Of a stretch of DNA of 64,000 nucleotides, positions 8,840 through 17,341 are shown one piece after another. The position numbers and the translations under genes were made by a program. A model generated the notes under the pieces. That model made no database searches and was not told where the DNA came from. It worked only from the letters and a program-made list of their open reading frames with translations. The stretch is from Sphingomonas sp. Root241 (GTDB lineage Bacteria; Pseudomonadota; Alphaproteobacteria; Sphingomonadales; Sphingomonadaceae), in contig NZ_LMIV01000002.1 of NCBI RefSeq assembly GCF_001428865.1, forward strand, positions 248,001-312,000, read 5' to 3'. Each line of letters starts with the position of its first letter. The stretch's first letter is position 1.

Positions 8840-9645
8840 GCGGTGTCCCCGTCACGGCGGCGTTTGAAACGATAAAGGATGTGATCGCCGAAAGGCGCAA
8901 ACCTACGCGCGGCGACCCGATCGGCAGCCTCGAGTCCGGCCAGGAGCCGGGGATGCCGGGAAATCCAGGGCTCGGCCGCGCTCGGCGGGACGAACAATCC
9001 GATCGCGGTGCGCCCTGCATAGTGGAACTCCGGCGCCATCGCCGCCACGATCGCTGCCCTGCGGTGATAGCGAACGTTGAAGCCGCGCCCGGCGAGTGTG
9101 GCGGGTACGTCGCCCTTGCCGGCCCTGCGCAACACATTGCGGAAGCGCCCACGCACCGCTTCCGTGATCATCTCGCCCGGGCAGCAGCACCCGAAAACCA
9201 CCAGCACGACATGCCCGCCGGGCCGCACCAGCCGCGCCAGGCTCGGGCCCATGGGCGCTAGGTCCGAGACGCAATTGATCCCGGCGAAGTTCGAGAAGGC
9301 CCCGTCGAAACACTCACCGCGCTCGGCAAGGCGATCGAGCTGCTCGATCGCCATGACTTCCGCCGAATTGGGCCCCAGTTTGCGCGCCGCCTCCGCCACC
9401 ATCGCCGGCGAAGCATCGGTGAGCAGCACCTCCCGCCCGTGCGCCTTCAGCCAGGCCGCATCGATTCCGGTCCCGCCGCCCATCTCCAGCAGGCGCGACC
9501 CTTCGGGAAACAGATCGACGAGCGCGCGGCGCACCGCACGCCGCTGCGCCTCGACGCTCTGCCAGTCGCCGAACCGCGCATCGAAATTGCCGGCGATCGC
9601 ATCGAAGGCCGCACCGGCGGGCAGCAATTCCGCAGCCGCGTTCAC
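8836..9645 (-). CDS. class I SAM-dependent methyltransferase
   Basis: A 269-residue methyltransferase. I place the start at GTG 9645, which overlaps the upstream radical SAM stop (GTGA) and yields MNAAAELLPAGAAFDAIAGN. Motif I is LLEMGGGTG at residues 52-60, followed by VLLTDASPAMV and FDGAFSNFAGINCV. A Cys-rich stretch, GCCCPGEM, lies in the second half and is unusual. It is adjacent to another methyltransferase gene and directly downstream of a B12-radical SAM gene, suggesting sequential action on one intermediate. The substrate is not predictable. Confidence 0.78.
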   Translation of the reverse strand: MNAAAELLPAGAAFDAIAGNFDARFGDWQSVEAQRRAVRRALVDLFPEGSRLLEMGGGTGIDAAWLKAHGREVLLTDASPAMVAEAARKLGPNSAEVMAIEQLDRLAERGECFDGAFSNFAGINCVSDLAPMGPSLARLVRPGGHVVLVVFGCCCPGEMITEAVRGRFRNVLRRAGKGDVPATLAGRGFNVRYHRRAAIVAAMAPEFHYAGRTAIGLFVPPSAAEPWISRHPRLLAGLEAADRVAARRFAPFGDHILYRFKRRRDGDTA

Positions 9646-11036
9646 GCGCGAAGCTCCATGCCGGCCGGACTGGACGATCGATGCGCGTCCGCCCGCCGGG
9701 CAAGGTCGTGCCAGCGCAATTCGTCGACCATCCCGGTATCGACGTCCGCGTGCAGCGCGTCGCGCACCAGCCGGTAGAAGGCAGTGTCGAACGTCCCCTG
9801 GAAAAGCATCGCGAGTTCGTCGGTGTCGCGCCAGTTCCGGCGCGCGCCGAGCTCGGCGACCACGCGATCGTGGAACACCGTGCCGGGCAGCGGATAGGAG
9901 ACCGAGACGCCGATCTCGTCGGGCCGCTCGTCGCGGAGCAGATCGCGAGTGAGGAGGATGTCCTCCCAATCCTCGGGGGGATAGCCGAGCTGGAGGAACC
10001 AGCCGGAGCGGATCCCATGGCGGCGCAAGGTCCGCGTGGCGACGCGCACCGATTCGACGCTCGTGCCCTTGTCCATCGCGTCGAGGATCCGCTGCGAACC
10101 CGATTCGACGCCGAGCCACACTTCCTCCGCGCCCGCCGCGGCCAGCGCCTCCGCTACCGGTTCCGTGATCAGATTGGCACGCGACTGCATCATGAACGGG
10201 ATGCGCGCGTCACGCCGCAGCACCTCTTCGGCGAACGCGGCGATCCAGTCCCCGGTCATCCCGAAAATGTCGTCGGCGAACCAGATATGGTCGGGCGCGA
10301 CCTCGCGCTTCAGCTGCGCCATTTCCTCCGCGATCGAGGATGGCGATCGCTGGGTGTAGCGCCGACCGAAGGTGGGCTTGGCGCACCAGTTGCACGAATA
10401 GGGACAGCCGCGCGACGCCGCCATGTTCCAAGAGAAATGGCCGTGCGCCCGCGTCCAGGTCTCGCGATACGCAGCGACGTCGACCAGGTCCCAGGCGGGA
10501 AAGGGCAGCGCATCCAGCGCCTGTTCCTGCCGGCGCGGCGGCGTGTAGCGAAGTTCCCCGGCCTCGATCAGGATCAACCCGGGGACCGCTCCAAGCGGAG
10601 CGCCGCTTTGGAACGCGTCGACGATCGCCGCTGCCCCGAGCTCGCCCTCGCCCGTCATCACCGCATCGGCACCGGCATCGAGATACAGGCGCGGATTGTC
10701 CGAGGCGTCCGGCCCGTTGACGGCGACCCGCGCACCGGATTTGCGCGCAGCCGCGACGATGTGCAGCGCATCGGCACGCCGATCCTCGGTGCACATCTTG
10801 GTCAGGTAATTGAAATTGTCCTCGACCAGCAGGACGATCTTCGGATCGAGTGCGGCGATCCGCGATCCGAAACCATCGGCGCAGGGCTCGAAGGTCGCAT
10901 CGAACAATGCGACCGGATGCCCCCGTTCGCGAAGGATTGCCGCCGCGAGCAGGGTGGCAAGCGGCGCATAGGGCTTTGATCGTTCGAATTGCTTGCGGTC
11001 GCGCCGCAGACAGAAGGAATGAGCGACCAGAATCAC
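9642..11036 (-). CDS. B12-binding-domain radical SAM enzyme (second; first gene of the minus operon)
   Basis: A 464-residue protein. The start is GTG at 11036 (VILVAHSF), behind GGGGTGG on the minus strand. An ATG two bases upstream is out of frame. Residues about 1-150 form a cobalamin-binding domain (VAVNGPDASDNPRLYLDAGADAVMTGEGE). The radical SAM cluster motif is C211-PYS-C215-NW-C218. The rest has IWFADDIFGMTGDW and LGVESGSQRILDAMDKG, typical of BchE-like enzymes. It is clearly different in sequence from the radical SAM protein at 6513-8036, so the two probably perform different steps. Confidence 0.86.
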   Translation of the reverse strand: MILVAHSFCLRRDRKQFERSKPYAPLATLLAAAILRERGHPVALFDATFEPCADGFGSRIAALDPKIVLLVEDNFNYLTKMCTEDRRADALHIVAAARKSGARVAVNGPDASDNPRLYLDAGADAVMTGEGELGAAAIVDAFQSGAPLGAVPGLILIEAGELRYTPPRRQEQALDALPFPAWDLVDVAAYRETWTRAHGHFSWNMAASRGCPYSCNWCAKPTFGRRYTQRSPSSIAEEMAQLKREVAPDHIWFADDIFGMTGDWIAAFAEEVLRRDARIPFMMQSRANLITEPVAEALAAAGAEEVWLGVESGSQRILDAMDKGTSVESVRVATRTLRRHGIRSGWFLQLGYPPEDWEDILLTRDLLRDERPDEIGVSVSYPLPGTVFHDRVVAELGARRNWRDTDELAMLFQGTFDTAFYRLVRDALHADVDTGMVDELRWHDLARRADAHRSSSPAGMELRA

Positions 11037-11186
11037 ATTGCCACCCCGTTTCTACGCACTGGTTTGAGGTTAGTGGCGGTGCGGCCTGCCGAGGTTCAAA
11101 GCGGGGTCGAGGAAAGCGGCAGGGCGATTTGAACCTTCGCGTGCGTCGGGCCCACTCAAGAAGTGGAGCAAGCGGGGCGCAGGGTG
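11037..11186. promoter_or_regulatory. divergent promoter region of the orphan cluster with a 9-bp inverted repeat
   Basis: This 150-bp region lies between the divergent start codons at 11036 (minus) and 11187 (plus) and must hold both promoters. It contains a perfect inverted repeat, AGGTTCAAA at 11092-11100 and TTTGAACCT at 11128-11136, separated by 27 bp. A partial match, GGTTTGAGGTT, lies at 11061-11071. The symmetry suggests a shared regulator or operator, but no regulator gene lies within either operon. No small peptide gene with a convincing ribosome site was seen here. Confidence 0.5.
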
Positions 11187-12146
11187 ATGAGCGCGGAAAT
11201 CGGAACGACACCAGCAACGGACAAGCTGCCGACCGGCGATTGCGCCTTCGCGTATTTCTCACCGCTGGGGGTGATGCTCCGCGTCGAGGCCAGCCATCCG
11301 CGACTGATCGAAGCAGTCGCGGCGGCATGTCGCGGCTGGGAGGCGCCTGCCGATCCGCAGGGACCGACATTGCACCTGTCGCTGAAGGTGGGTCCGGTTC
11401 CGGTCGACGACACCGGGCCGCTGGTGGACACCGTCGGGCTTCGTCTCTCGATCAGCGGCGACGTCGAAGCGCATGCCGACGCCGGACACGGCCAGGCCCG
11501 GTGCCGCGTCGCCAATGTGGGCGCATTCGAGGACCCGGCGTTTCGCGAACAGGTGCTCGACTGCCTGATCCTGTGGCTGCTCACGCGCAACGGACGCACG
11601 CCGATCCACGCCTCGGGCTTTGTCGTGGGGCCGACGGCTATCCTGCTCGCGGGGCGCAGCGGTTCGGGGAAGAGCTGCCTTGCGCTGGCCGCGCATTCGG
11701 CCGGTTTCCCGCTGCTTTCCGACGACACCGTCTATCTCGAAACGGGGCGCAGGTTGCGCGTCTGGGGCATTCCACGCCCGGTGCATCTCTTCCCCGAAGA
11801 CGCTCCCCAATTGCCGGGCGCGGCGATCCGCCTCCGTAACGGCAAGCGCAAGCGCGCCATCGCCCTGCCTGCGCCGCCGCAACCCGTCACGGCGGACGCC
11901 GCGACCCTGTGCGTGCTCCATCGCGGGGACCGTGCGTCGCTGGAGTGGCTGGATCCTGCGACGGCAATTGCGGCGCTTGGTCCGCTCGAGCCGGGTTTCG
12001 ACCTGCTCGCGACGGAGATCGAGGCCGGGCTGTGCCGGATCACGCGGCGCGGGGCATGGCGACTGACGCTCAGCGCCGAGCCGAAAGAGGCGATCGCGCT
12101 TCTCGCCGCGAACCTGCCCCGGCTGATCGAGCATGCCTCCTCGTGA
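11187..12146 (+). CDS. HPr-kinase-like (HprK-related) protein
   Basis: A 319-residue protein whose C-terminal half resembles the catalytic domain of HPr kinase/phosphorylase: His141 in IHASGF, a Walker A P-loop GRSGSGKS at 156-163, and SDD at 178-180 (LLSDDTVYLE). The N-terminal 130 residues are not an HPr kinase sensor domain. ATG 11187 is preferred to GTG 11163 because an AGGG lies just upstream. HprK-like kinases without HPr occur in exopolysaccharide and ribosomal-peptide clusters, where some phosphorylate the product or precursor. Which applies here is open. It heads a five-gene plus-strand operon, divergent from the radical SAM operon. Confidence 0.78.
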   Translation: MSAEIGTTPATDKLPTGDCAFAYFSPLGVMLRVEASHPRLIEAVAAACRGWEAPADPQGPTLHLSLKVGPVPVDDTGPLVDTVGLRLSISGDVEAHADAGHGQARCRVANVGAFEDPAFREQVLDCLILWLLTRNGRTPIHASGFVVGPTAILLAGRSGSGKSCLALAAHSAGFPLLSDDTVYLETGRRLRVWGIPRPVHLFPEDAPQLPGAAIRLRNGKRKRAIALPAPPQPVTADAATLCVLHRGDRASLEWLDPATAIAALGPLEPGFDLLATEIEAGLCRITRRGAWRLTLSAEPKEAIALLAANLPRLIEHASS

Positions 12147-13264
12147 GGTTGCGCATCGCCCAGGTGAATTGCGTCCTCGATCCCCTGCGGCGCGAGCCGG
12201 AAACGTTGCTGGCTGCCTGGCCGACCTTGCCGGCGATCGCCGAGGCGACGGCCGGGGCGGGTGCCGAAGTCGTGGTGGTGCAGGTGAGCCACGCCGGGGC
12301 CCGGTTCACGCGGCGCGGTGTGCGCTACCATTTCATTCCCGTCGGGACGGCGCGCGCGCTTGCGCCTTGGCGCCTGCGGCACGCGGTGCGGGAAGTGGCG
12401 CCCGACATCATCCATCTCAACGGCCTCGATTTCCCGTTGCATGCCCGATTACTGTCTACCTTGGTGGCGCCGGTGGTGGTGCAGGACCACGCCAGCCGCG
12501 CCGCCCGGCCACGGCTCGGGCGATTGCGACGATGGGGGCACGCCCATGCCGCAGCCGCGCTGTTCACTGCCGAAGCGCAGGCCGAACCGTTCCGCGCTGC
12601 TCGCCAATTGCCGGCGAGGACGTCGATCTTCGCCGTACCGGAAAGCTCCAGCGGCTTCGAACCGGGCGACCGGGCCGAAGCGCGCGTGCGAACCGGCGTG
12701 CGCGGCAATCCGGCGATCCTGTGGATCGGGCGGCTGGACGCCAACAAGGATCCCCTGACTGCGATCCACGCCTTCCGCCTGGCGCGCGAGCACCTTCCCG
12801 GGGCGGAGCTCTGGTGCGTCCATAGCTCGGATGCGCTGCTTCCCGCGCTCGAACGGCGCCTCGCGGAGGATTCCGCGCTGGCCCGCCATGTGCACTCGCT
12901 CGGGCACGTGCCGCATGCGCAGGTCGAGCAGCTCTGCCGGGCCTGCGATCTCCTTCTCGCCACCAGTCACCGCGAGGGCTCGGGCTATGCGCTGATCGAG
13001 GCGCTGGCGTGCGGCCTGCCTTCGGTCGTCAGCGACATCGCCCCGTTCCGCGCGCTGGTCGGCGATCTGGCCGAGAGTCGTTTCGCGGCACCCGGCGATG
13101 CGCCCGCCTTCGCTGAAGGGCTGGTATCGCTGGCGCGAGAGGCAAGCGCGCAAAGCCGCACCGCGGTTCGCCGGCATTTCGACGCGCATCTGGCATTTCC
13201 GGTCGTCGGTCGCCGGCTCGTCGATATCTACCGGACCGTCATCGCGCGGAGCGCGCACGCATGA
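12143..13264 (+). CDS. GT4-family glycosyltransferase (first of two)
   Basis: A 373-residue GT-B fold glycosyltransferase starting at GTG 12143, which overlaps the kinase stop (GTGA). The C-terminal domain has ILWIGRLDANKDP (the hinge and nucleotide-sugar loop) and the E-x7-E region EGSGYALIEALACGLPSVVSD, typical of retaining GT4 enzymes. The N-terminal acceptor domain includes DIIHLNGLDFPLH. It shows no membrane segment and should act in the cytoplasm. The donor and acceptor sugars cannot be told. The stop overlaps the next glycosyltransferase start (ATGA at 13261-13264), so the two are co-translated. Confidence 0.85.
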   Translation: MRLRIAQVNCVLDPLRREPETLLAAWPTLPAIAEATAGAGAEVVVVQVSHAGARFTRRGVRYHFIPVGTARALAPWRLRHAVREVAPDIIHLNGLDFPLHARLLSTLVAPVVVQDHASRAARPRLGRLRRWGHAHAAAALFTAEAQAEPFRAARQLPARTSIFAVPESSSGFEPGDRAEARVRTGVRGNPAILWIGRLDANKDPLTAIHAFRLAREHLPGAELWCVHSSDALLPALERRLAEDSALARHVHSLGHVPHAQVEQLCRACDLLLATSHREGSGYALIEALACGLPSVVSDIAPFRALVGDLAESRFAAPGDAPAFAEGLVSLAREASAQSRTAVRRHFDAHLAFPVVGRRLVDIYRTVIARSAHA

Positions 13265-14379
13265 GGATCGCGCTGATCACGCCGGGCGGAGTCGATCGCA
13301 CCGGCAGCCATCGGGTCATTCCGTGCATGCTCTGGCTGATCGAGCGGCTGACCCAGGCCGGGCACGACGTCCAGGTCATCGCCCTCCAGCAGGAGCCGCG
13401 CCCCGATCAGTGGCGGCTCCTCGATGCCGATGTCCACAATATCGGATCGCGGCCCCGATCCCTGCGCGGCGTTGCCAAGCTGCTGGCGCTGCATCGCGAG
13501 AAGCCGCTCGATATCGTCCACGCTTTTTGGGCGAGTATCCCGGGACTTGTCGGCGGCTGCGGCCGGGCGCTGGCGGGCATTCCTATGATACTGACTTTGC
13601 CGGGCGGCGACGTCGTGCGCTTGCCAGAGATCGGTTACGGCGGCTACCTGACCTGGAAGTCGCGCGCTGTCACCGCGCTGTCGCTTCGCGCCGCATCCTT
13701 CATCACCGTGCCGAGCGAGACCATGCGCGATCACGCCCGCGCGGCGGGCGTCGACGCGTTGCGCGTGCCCCTGGGAGTCGCGCTCGACCGCTGGCCGGCC
13801 GCGCCGCCCCGGCGCCGCGATCTCGCCCAACCCCTCCGGCTCCTGCAGATCGCCAGCCTCAATCGCGTCAAGGACCAGCCGACCCTGCTGGCCGCGGCGG
13901 CGCGACTGCGCGATGCCCGCCTGTCCTTCACGCTCGATATCGTCGGCGAGGACACGCTCGACGGGGAGATCCACGCAGCGATAGCCGCGCTGAGGCTGGA
14001 AGATCGCGTGCGATTACCGGGATTCCAACCCCAGGGCCAATTGCGCGCCTGGGTCGATCAGGCGGACCTGATGGTCGTCAGTTCGCTCAGCGAAGGTGCG
14101 CCGATCGCGATGCTGGAAGCCGCGGTCGCCGGGGTGCCCACGGTCGGAACCGCGGTGGGCCATGTCGCGGAATATGCGCCCGAGGCGGCGATCGCGGTGC
14201 CGAGGCGCGACGCGGGCGCGCTGGCTGCGGCGATCCTCCGCCTGGCCGGTGACGAGGAACTCCGCTTGCGGCTGGCCAATGCGGCGCAGGTGCGTGCGCT
14301 GGCGGAGGATGCGGATTTCACCGCCACGGCGTTCCTCGATCTCTATGCGCGCGCCATCCACGCCAGGAAAGCGGCATGA
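13261..14379 (+). CDS. GT4-family glycosyltransferase (second)
   Basis: A 372-residue GT4 glycosyltransferase: N-terminal MRIALITPGGVDRTGSHRVIPC (glycine-rich loop), LPGGDVVRL in the acceptor domain, IASLNRVKDQPTLL at the hinge, and the E-x7-E stretch SEGAPIAMLEAAVAGVPTV. It differs clearly from the preceding glycosyltransferase, so the pair probably adds two different sugars or acts successively. It overlaps both neighbours by 4 nt. Cytoplasmic action before export by the following ABC transporter is the simplest model. Confidence 0.86.
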   Translation: MRIALITPGGVDRTGSHRVIPCMLWLIERLTQAGHDVQVIALQQEPRPDQWRLLDADVHNIGSRPRSLRGVAKLLALHREKPLDIVHAFWASIPGLVGGCGRALAGIPMILTLPGGDVVRLPEIGYGGYLTWKSRAVTALSLRAASFITVPSETMRDHARAAGVDALRVPLGVALDRWPAAPPRRRDLAQPLRLLQIASLNRVKDQPTLLAAAARLRDARLSFTLDIVGEDTLDGEIHAAIAALRLEDRVRLPGFQPQGQLRAWVDQADLMVVSSLSEGAPIAMLEAAVAGVPTVGTAVGHVAEYAPEAAIAVPRRDAGALAAAILRLAGDEELRLRLANAAQVRALAEDADFTATAFLDLYARAIHARKAA

Positions 14380-16079
14380 AATCCTCGGGCGCCGCATTGG
14401 CGCATCTCGCGCGCGATTTCGCCGCGTTCGGCGGAACCCGGCTGTTCGTCGCGATAGCGTTGATGGTGGCAGGCACCTTGGCCGAGGGCGTCGGCATCCT
14501 GCTGCTGGTGCCCGCGATCCTCGGTGTGCTCGCGCCGGCCAGCGGGGGCGCCGGTCTCTTGCCGATGCTGCCGCGAGGAACGTCCCTCTCTTCGATATTG
14601 GCGCTGTTCGCACTGCTGGTCGCGATCCGCAGCGTCATCGTGCTGGCGCGGGAACATCTGACCAGCCGGCTTCAGGTCGGATTCGTCGAGGCGAAGCGGC
14701 TGCGCCTTGCCGATCGGCTGACCCGAGTGGCATGGGCCCGGATCGCGGAACTGTCGCATGCCCGTATCGTCCAGGCGATGAGCGTGGAGATCCACCAGGT
14801 CGGTATCGCCGTGAACTCGCTGATGGCCGCAACTGCCGCCGCTGTGATCGCGGCGGGAATGGTGTTGACCGCGATGGCGGTTGCTCCGCTCGCCGCGCTG
14901 ATCGCCTTCGCGATCACCGGCCTCAGCTATCTCGCGATGCGCCGGATGCTGGGCCGCATACGGCGCCTCGGCGAAAGCATCACCAATCGCCATTTCGGCA
15001 TGACCGAGAATGCGATCGACTTTCTCGCCAGCCTGAAGGTGGTGGCCGCCGAGCGAACCGGTCCGGCCTGGCTCGGGCAGCAGCGCCTCCTGTCGGACGA
15101 CGCGATCGCGGATCGCGTCGCTTTCGCCTCGATACACGCGCGGGCCAGGGAGTTGAGCGTCTGCCTGACGGCGGTCGCCGCGATCGCGCTGGTCGGTACG
15201 GGTGTCGCGATCGGCTTTTCCGCGGCGAGCCTCTTCGCGCTGTTGCTGGTGCTGAGCCGGATGAGCGGCCCCCTGAGCGAAGTGCAGCGCGGGCTTCAGC
15301 AACTGATCCACAGCTTGCCGGCCCATGAGCGGCTGCGCGCGCTGGAAGAGATATTGCGCCCCGCCCGCGCGGCCCCCGCATCTGGCGTGATACCGTCCGA
15401 CACCACGGCCCTGTGGTTCGAGAACGTGTCCTTCTCCCGTGGGCGCGATATCCTGCGCGACTTCTCGATCCGCATCCCGTCCGGCGCCTTAGTCGGAATC
15501 GCGGGTCCCTCGGGCGTCGGCAAAACGACGCTTCTCGACCTGATGGCGGGGATCCTGGATCCCGATGCGGGGCAGATTCGACGCGGCAGGACGGATCCGA
15601 CGCGCTTCGCCAACGACCTTGCCTATGTCGGGCAGGATCCGGTGCTCGGAGGCCGGACGCTTCGTGAAAGCCTGTCCTGGTCCAGCAACGCCGAAGCATT
15701 CGAAATGGAGAAAGCTCTGTGCATCGTCGGCGCCGCCGCATTGTTGCAGCGCATGGGCGGAATCGATGCACCGCTGGGCGAGCGCGGCGCGATGATCTCC
15801 GGTGGGGAGCGTCAGCGTGTCGGGCTGGCCCGTGCGCTGTTGCGCCGCCCCCGGCTCCTGCTGCTCGACGAAGCGCTGAACGCGCTCGATGCCGATAGCG
15901 AAAGAGACATCCTGGCCACGCTCGCCAGCCTGAATCCGCGCCCGACGATCGTCATCGTAGCGCACCGGCCGGAAGCGTTCGCCTTGTGTGGACGACTGAT
16001 CCATCTTTCGCAGCAGCATCCTCCCCAGATCGAGGAACGGGATCACATCTCTCATCCGACCTGCGAGGTTTCCGCATGA
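14376..16079 (+). CDS. ABC exporter, fused permease and ATPase half-transporter
   Basis: A 567-residue half-transporter. The N-terminal 310 residues are the membrane domain, with clear hydrophobic segments (for example LFVAIALMVAGTLAEGVGIL and SLFALLLVLSRM). The ATPase domain has Walker A GPSGVGKT at 377-384, signature ISGGERQRVGLAR, Walker B LLLLDEAL with its glutamate, D-loop NALD and H-loop VAHR. It should work as a homodimer in the inner membrane and export the cluster's product. Exporters of this type carry lipids, glycolipids, peptides or oligosaccharides, so the class alone does not identify the cargo. No peptidase C39 domain is present. Confidence 0.88.
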   Translation: MKSSGAALAHLARDFAAFGGTRLFVAIALMVAGTLAEGVGILLLVPAILGVLAPASGGAGLLPMLPRGTSLSSILALFALLVAIRSVIVLAREHLTSRLQVGFVEAKRLRLADRLTRVAWARIAELSHARIVQAMSVEIHQVGIAVNSLMAATAAAVIAAGMVLTAMAVAPLAALIAFAITGLSYLAMRRMLGRIRRLGESITNRHFGMTENAIDFLASLKVVAAERTGPAWLGQQRLLSDDAIADRVAFASIHARARELSVCLTAVAAIALVGTGVAIGFSAASLFALLLVLSRMSGPLSEVQRGLQQLIHSLPAHERLRALEEILRPARAAPASGVIPSDTTALWFENVSFSRGRDILRDFSIRIPSGALVGIAGPSGVGKTTLLDLMAGILDPDAGQIRRGRTDPTRFANDLAYVGQDPVLGGRTLRESLSWSSNAEAFEMEKALCIVGAAALLQRMGGIDAPLGERGAMISGGERQRVGLARALLRRPRLLLLDEALNALDADSERDILATLASLNPRPTIVIVAHRPEAFALCGRLIHLSQQHPPQIEERDHISHPTCEVSA

Positions 16080-17341
16080 ACATTCCCTCTTTCTTGCCTG
16101 TGATCGATTTCGAACAGCGTTTACATGCGGCGGCTCGCGCCGGACGACCCGAGTGGCTCTGGTTCGAGATCGCCGAGCCGGACTGGGCTAGAGCCGTGAT
16201 CACTATCGAAACCGCCTTGCGGGACGTGCTCACCCTCGGCCGCAGCGACGACGTGCTGATCGACGATCCGGTAGCGCTCAGCATCGCCTGTTACACTTCA
16301 GGCACCGGCCCGCTGCTGGGTTCGTGGATCGAGCAGGGCAAATTGACGACGACTGCGGCGAATGCCGAGATTCTCGGAATCCATCTGGAGCATAATCGCG
16401 CTCGAATGGCGCGATTGACCGCACAGGCCACGGCAGCCGTCGACGCCCTGTCAGAAGGCGGAGCAAGCCCGATCGTGATGAAAGGGATGCACACGGCACA
16501 TCATTATTTCGATGAACCCGGTCAGCGAATCGCCTCCGATATCGATTTGCTGATAGGTCCGGACCAACTGCCGGTTGCGGCCGCGATCCTCCCGAAGCTG
16601 GGCTATGAGCCCGGGAAGGGCGGATTCTGCCAGCGCAGTTGGGCGATGCCCGATGTCGCGACGCGACCCGTCACGCTGACTTATGTCCATCGCGACGATC
16701 CCTGGTCGATCGACCTGCACGAGGGTATCACACGCAAGCTCGCCGGTGGCGCGCATAGGGTCGATATCGACACGCTCATCCCGACCGTCGCCCTCGAAAA
16801 GTGGCGTATCTCTGGCGGTGCCATCTTCCCGCCAGCGCTACTCTTGGTGCACCTTCTGGTGCATGCAGGCAGTTCTTTCGAGAGCCTGACTCTCCAGCGG
16901 CAATATGAAATTGTCTTGGTGATTCGTAAACACGGTGGTCGTGAGGGGTTCGACTGGTCGGCCTTCACTGTCCTTTGCGACCGCGCTGGCTTGTGGCCCT
17001 TTCTCTACCCTGCGCTGTGCTGCGCGGAGCGCTTGTCGCCGAATCTCGTTCCCGATCCGATCATATTGCGGTCGCGCGCCGCGACGCCGCTTATGGTTCA
17101 AAGGCTGGTAGAATCGCATTCCGCCGCTTCTATCCACCGGACAGCTCGCTGGTCATGGACCGAACGATACATGTGGGCCGACGGGATGCTGCCCCGTCTT
17201 CGCCAGTTAGTTGGCGAGCTCGGAACGCAGGACCATCTGAACTCAAGAGAGTTCGTGCGGGTGTGGAAAAGGCGGATTTATCGTCAGTTGCGCCGCGCCG
17301 TCCCAAAAGTCAGAGGCCTGTTCAAACGACATGTGCTGTAG
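16076..17341 (+). CDS. nucleotidyltransferase-family protein (NTP_transf_5 / PF14907 type)
   Basis: A 421-residue protein starting at ATG 16076, which overlaps the ABC transporter stop. It carries the nucleotidyltransferase-like motif MKGMHTAHHYFDEPGQRIASDIDLLIG, split here as Lys136 (VMKGMHT) and Asp155/Asp157 (SDIDLLIG). This family is found beside HprK-like kinases in polysaccharide/exosortase loci and in some lasso-peptide loci of sphingomonads, where its role is not settled. Here it closes the plus operon. GC content drops toward its 3' end compared with the rest of the cluster. No obvious terminator follows in the 135 bp to the next gene. Confidence 0.75.
   Translation: MNIPSFLPVIDFEQRLHAAARAGRPEWLWFEIAEPDWARAVITIETALRDVLTLGRSDDVLIDDPVALSIACYTSGTGPLLGSWIEQGKLTTTAANAEILGIHLEHNRARMARLTAQATAAVDALSEGGASPIVMKGMHTAHHYFDEPGQRIASDIDLLIGPDQLPVAAAILPKLGYEPGKGGFCQRSWAMPDVATRPVTLTYVHRDDPWSIDLHEGITRKLAGGAHRVDIDTLIPTVALEKWRISGGAIFPPALLLVHLLVHAGSSFESLTLQRQYEIVLVIRKHGGREGFDWSAFTVLCDRAGLWPFLYPALCCAERLSPNLVPDPIILRSRAATPLMVQRLVESHSAASIHRTARWSWTERYMWADGMLPRLRQLVGELGTQDHLNSREFVRVWKRRIYRQLRRAVPKVRGLFKRHVL

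Noticed and set aside
2695-17341. Reading the cluster as a lasso-peptide or other known RiPP locus
   Set aside because: No precursor, asparagine synthase-like, transglutaminase-like, YcaO or PqqD-like gene was found; the HprK and nucleotidyltransferase pair alone is not enough.
11187-17341. An exosortase/PEP-CTERM system
   Set aside because: No exosortase, PrsT/PrsK or PEP-CTERM protein is present in the window.
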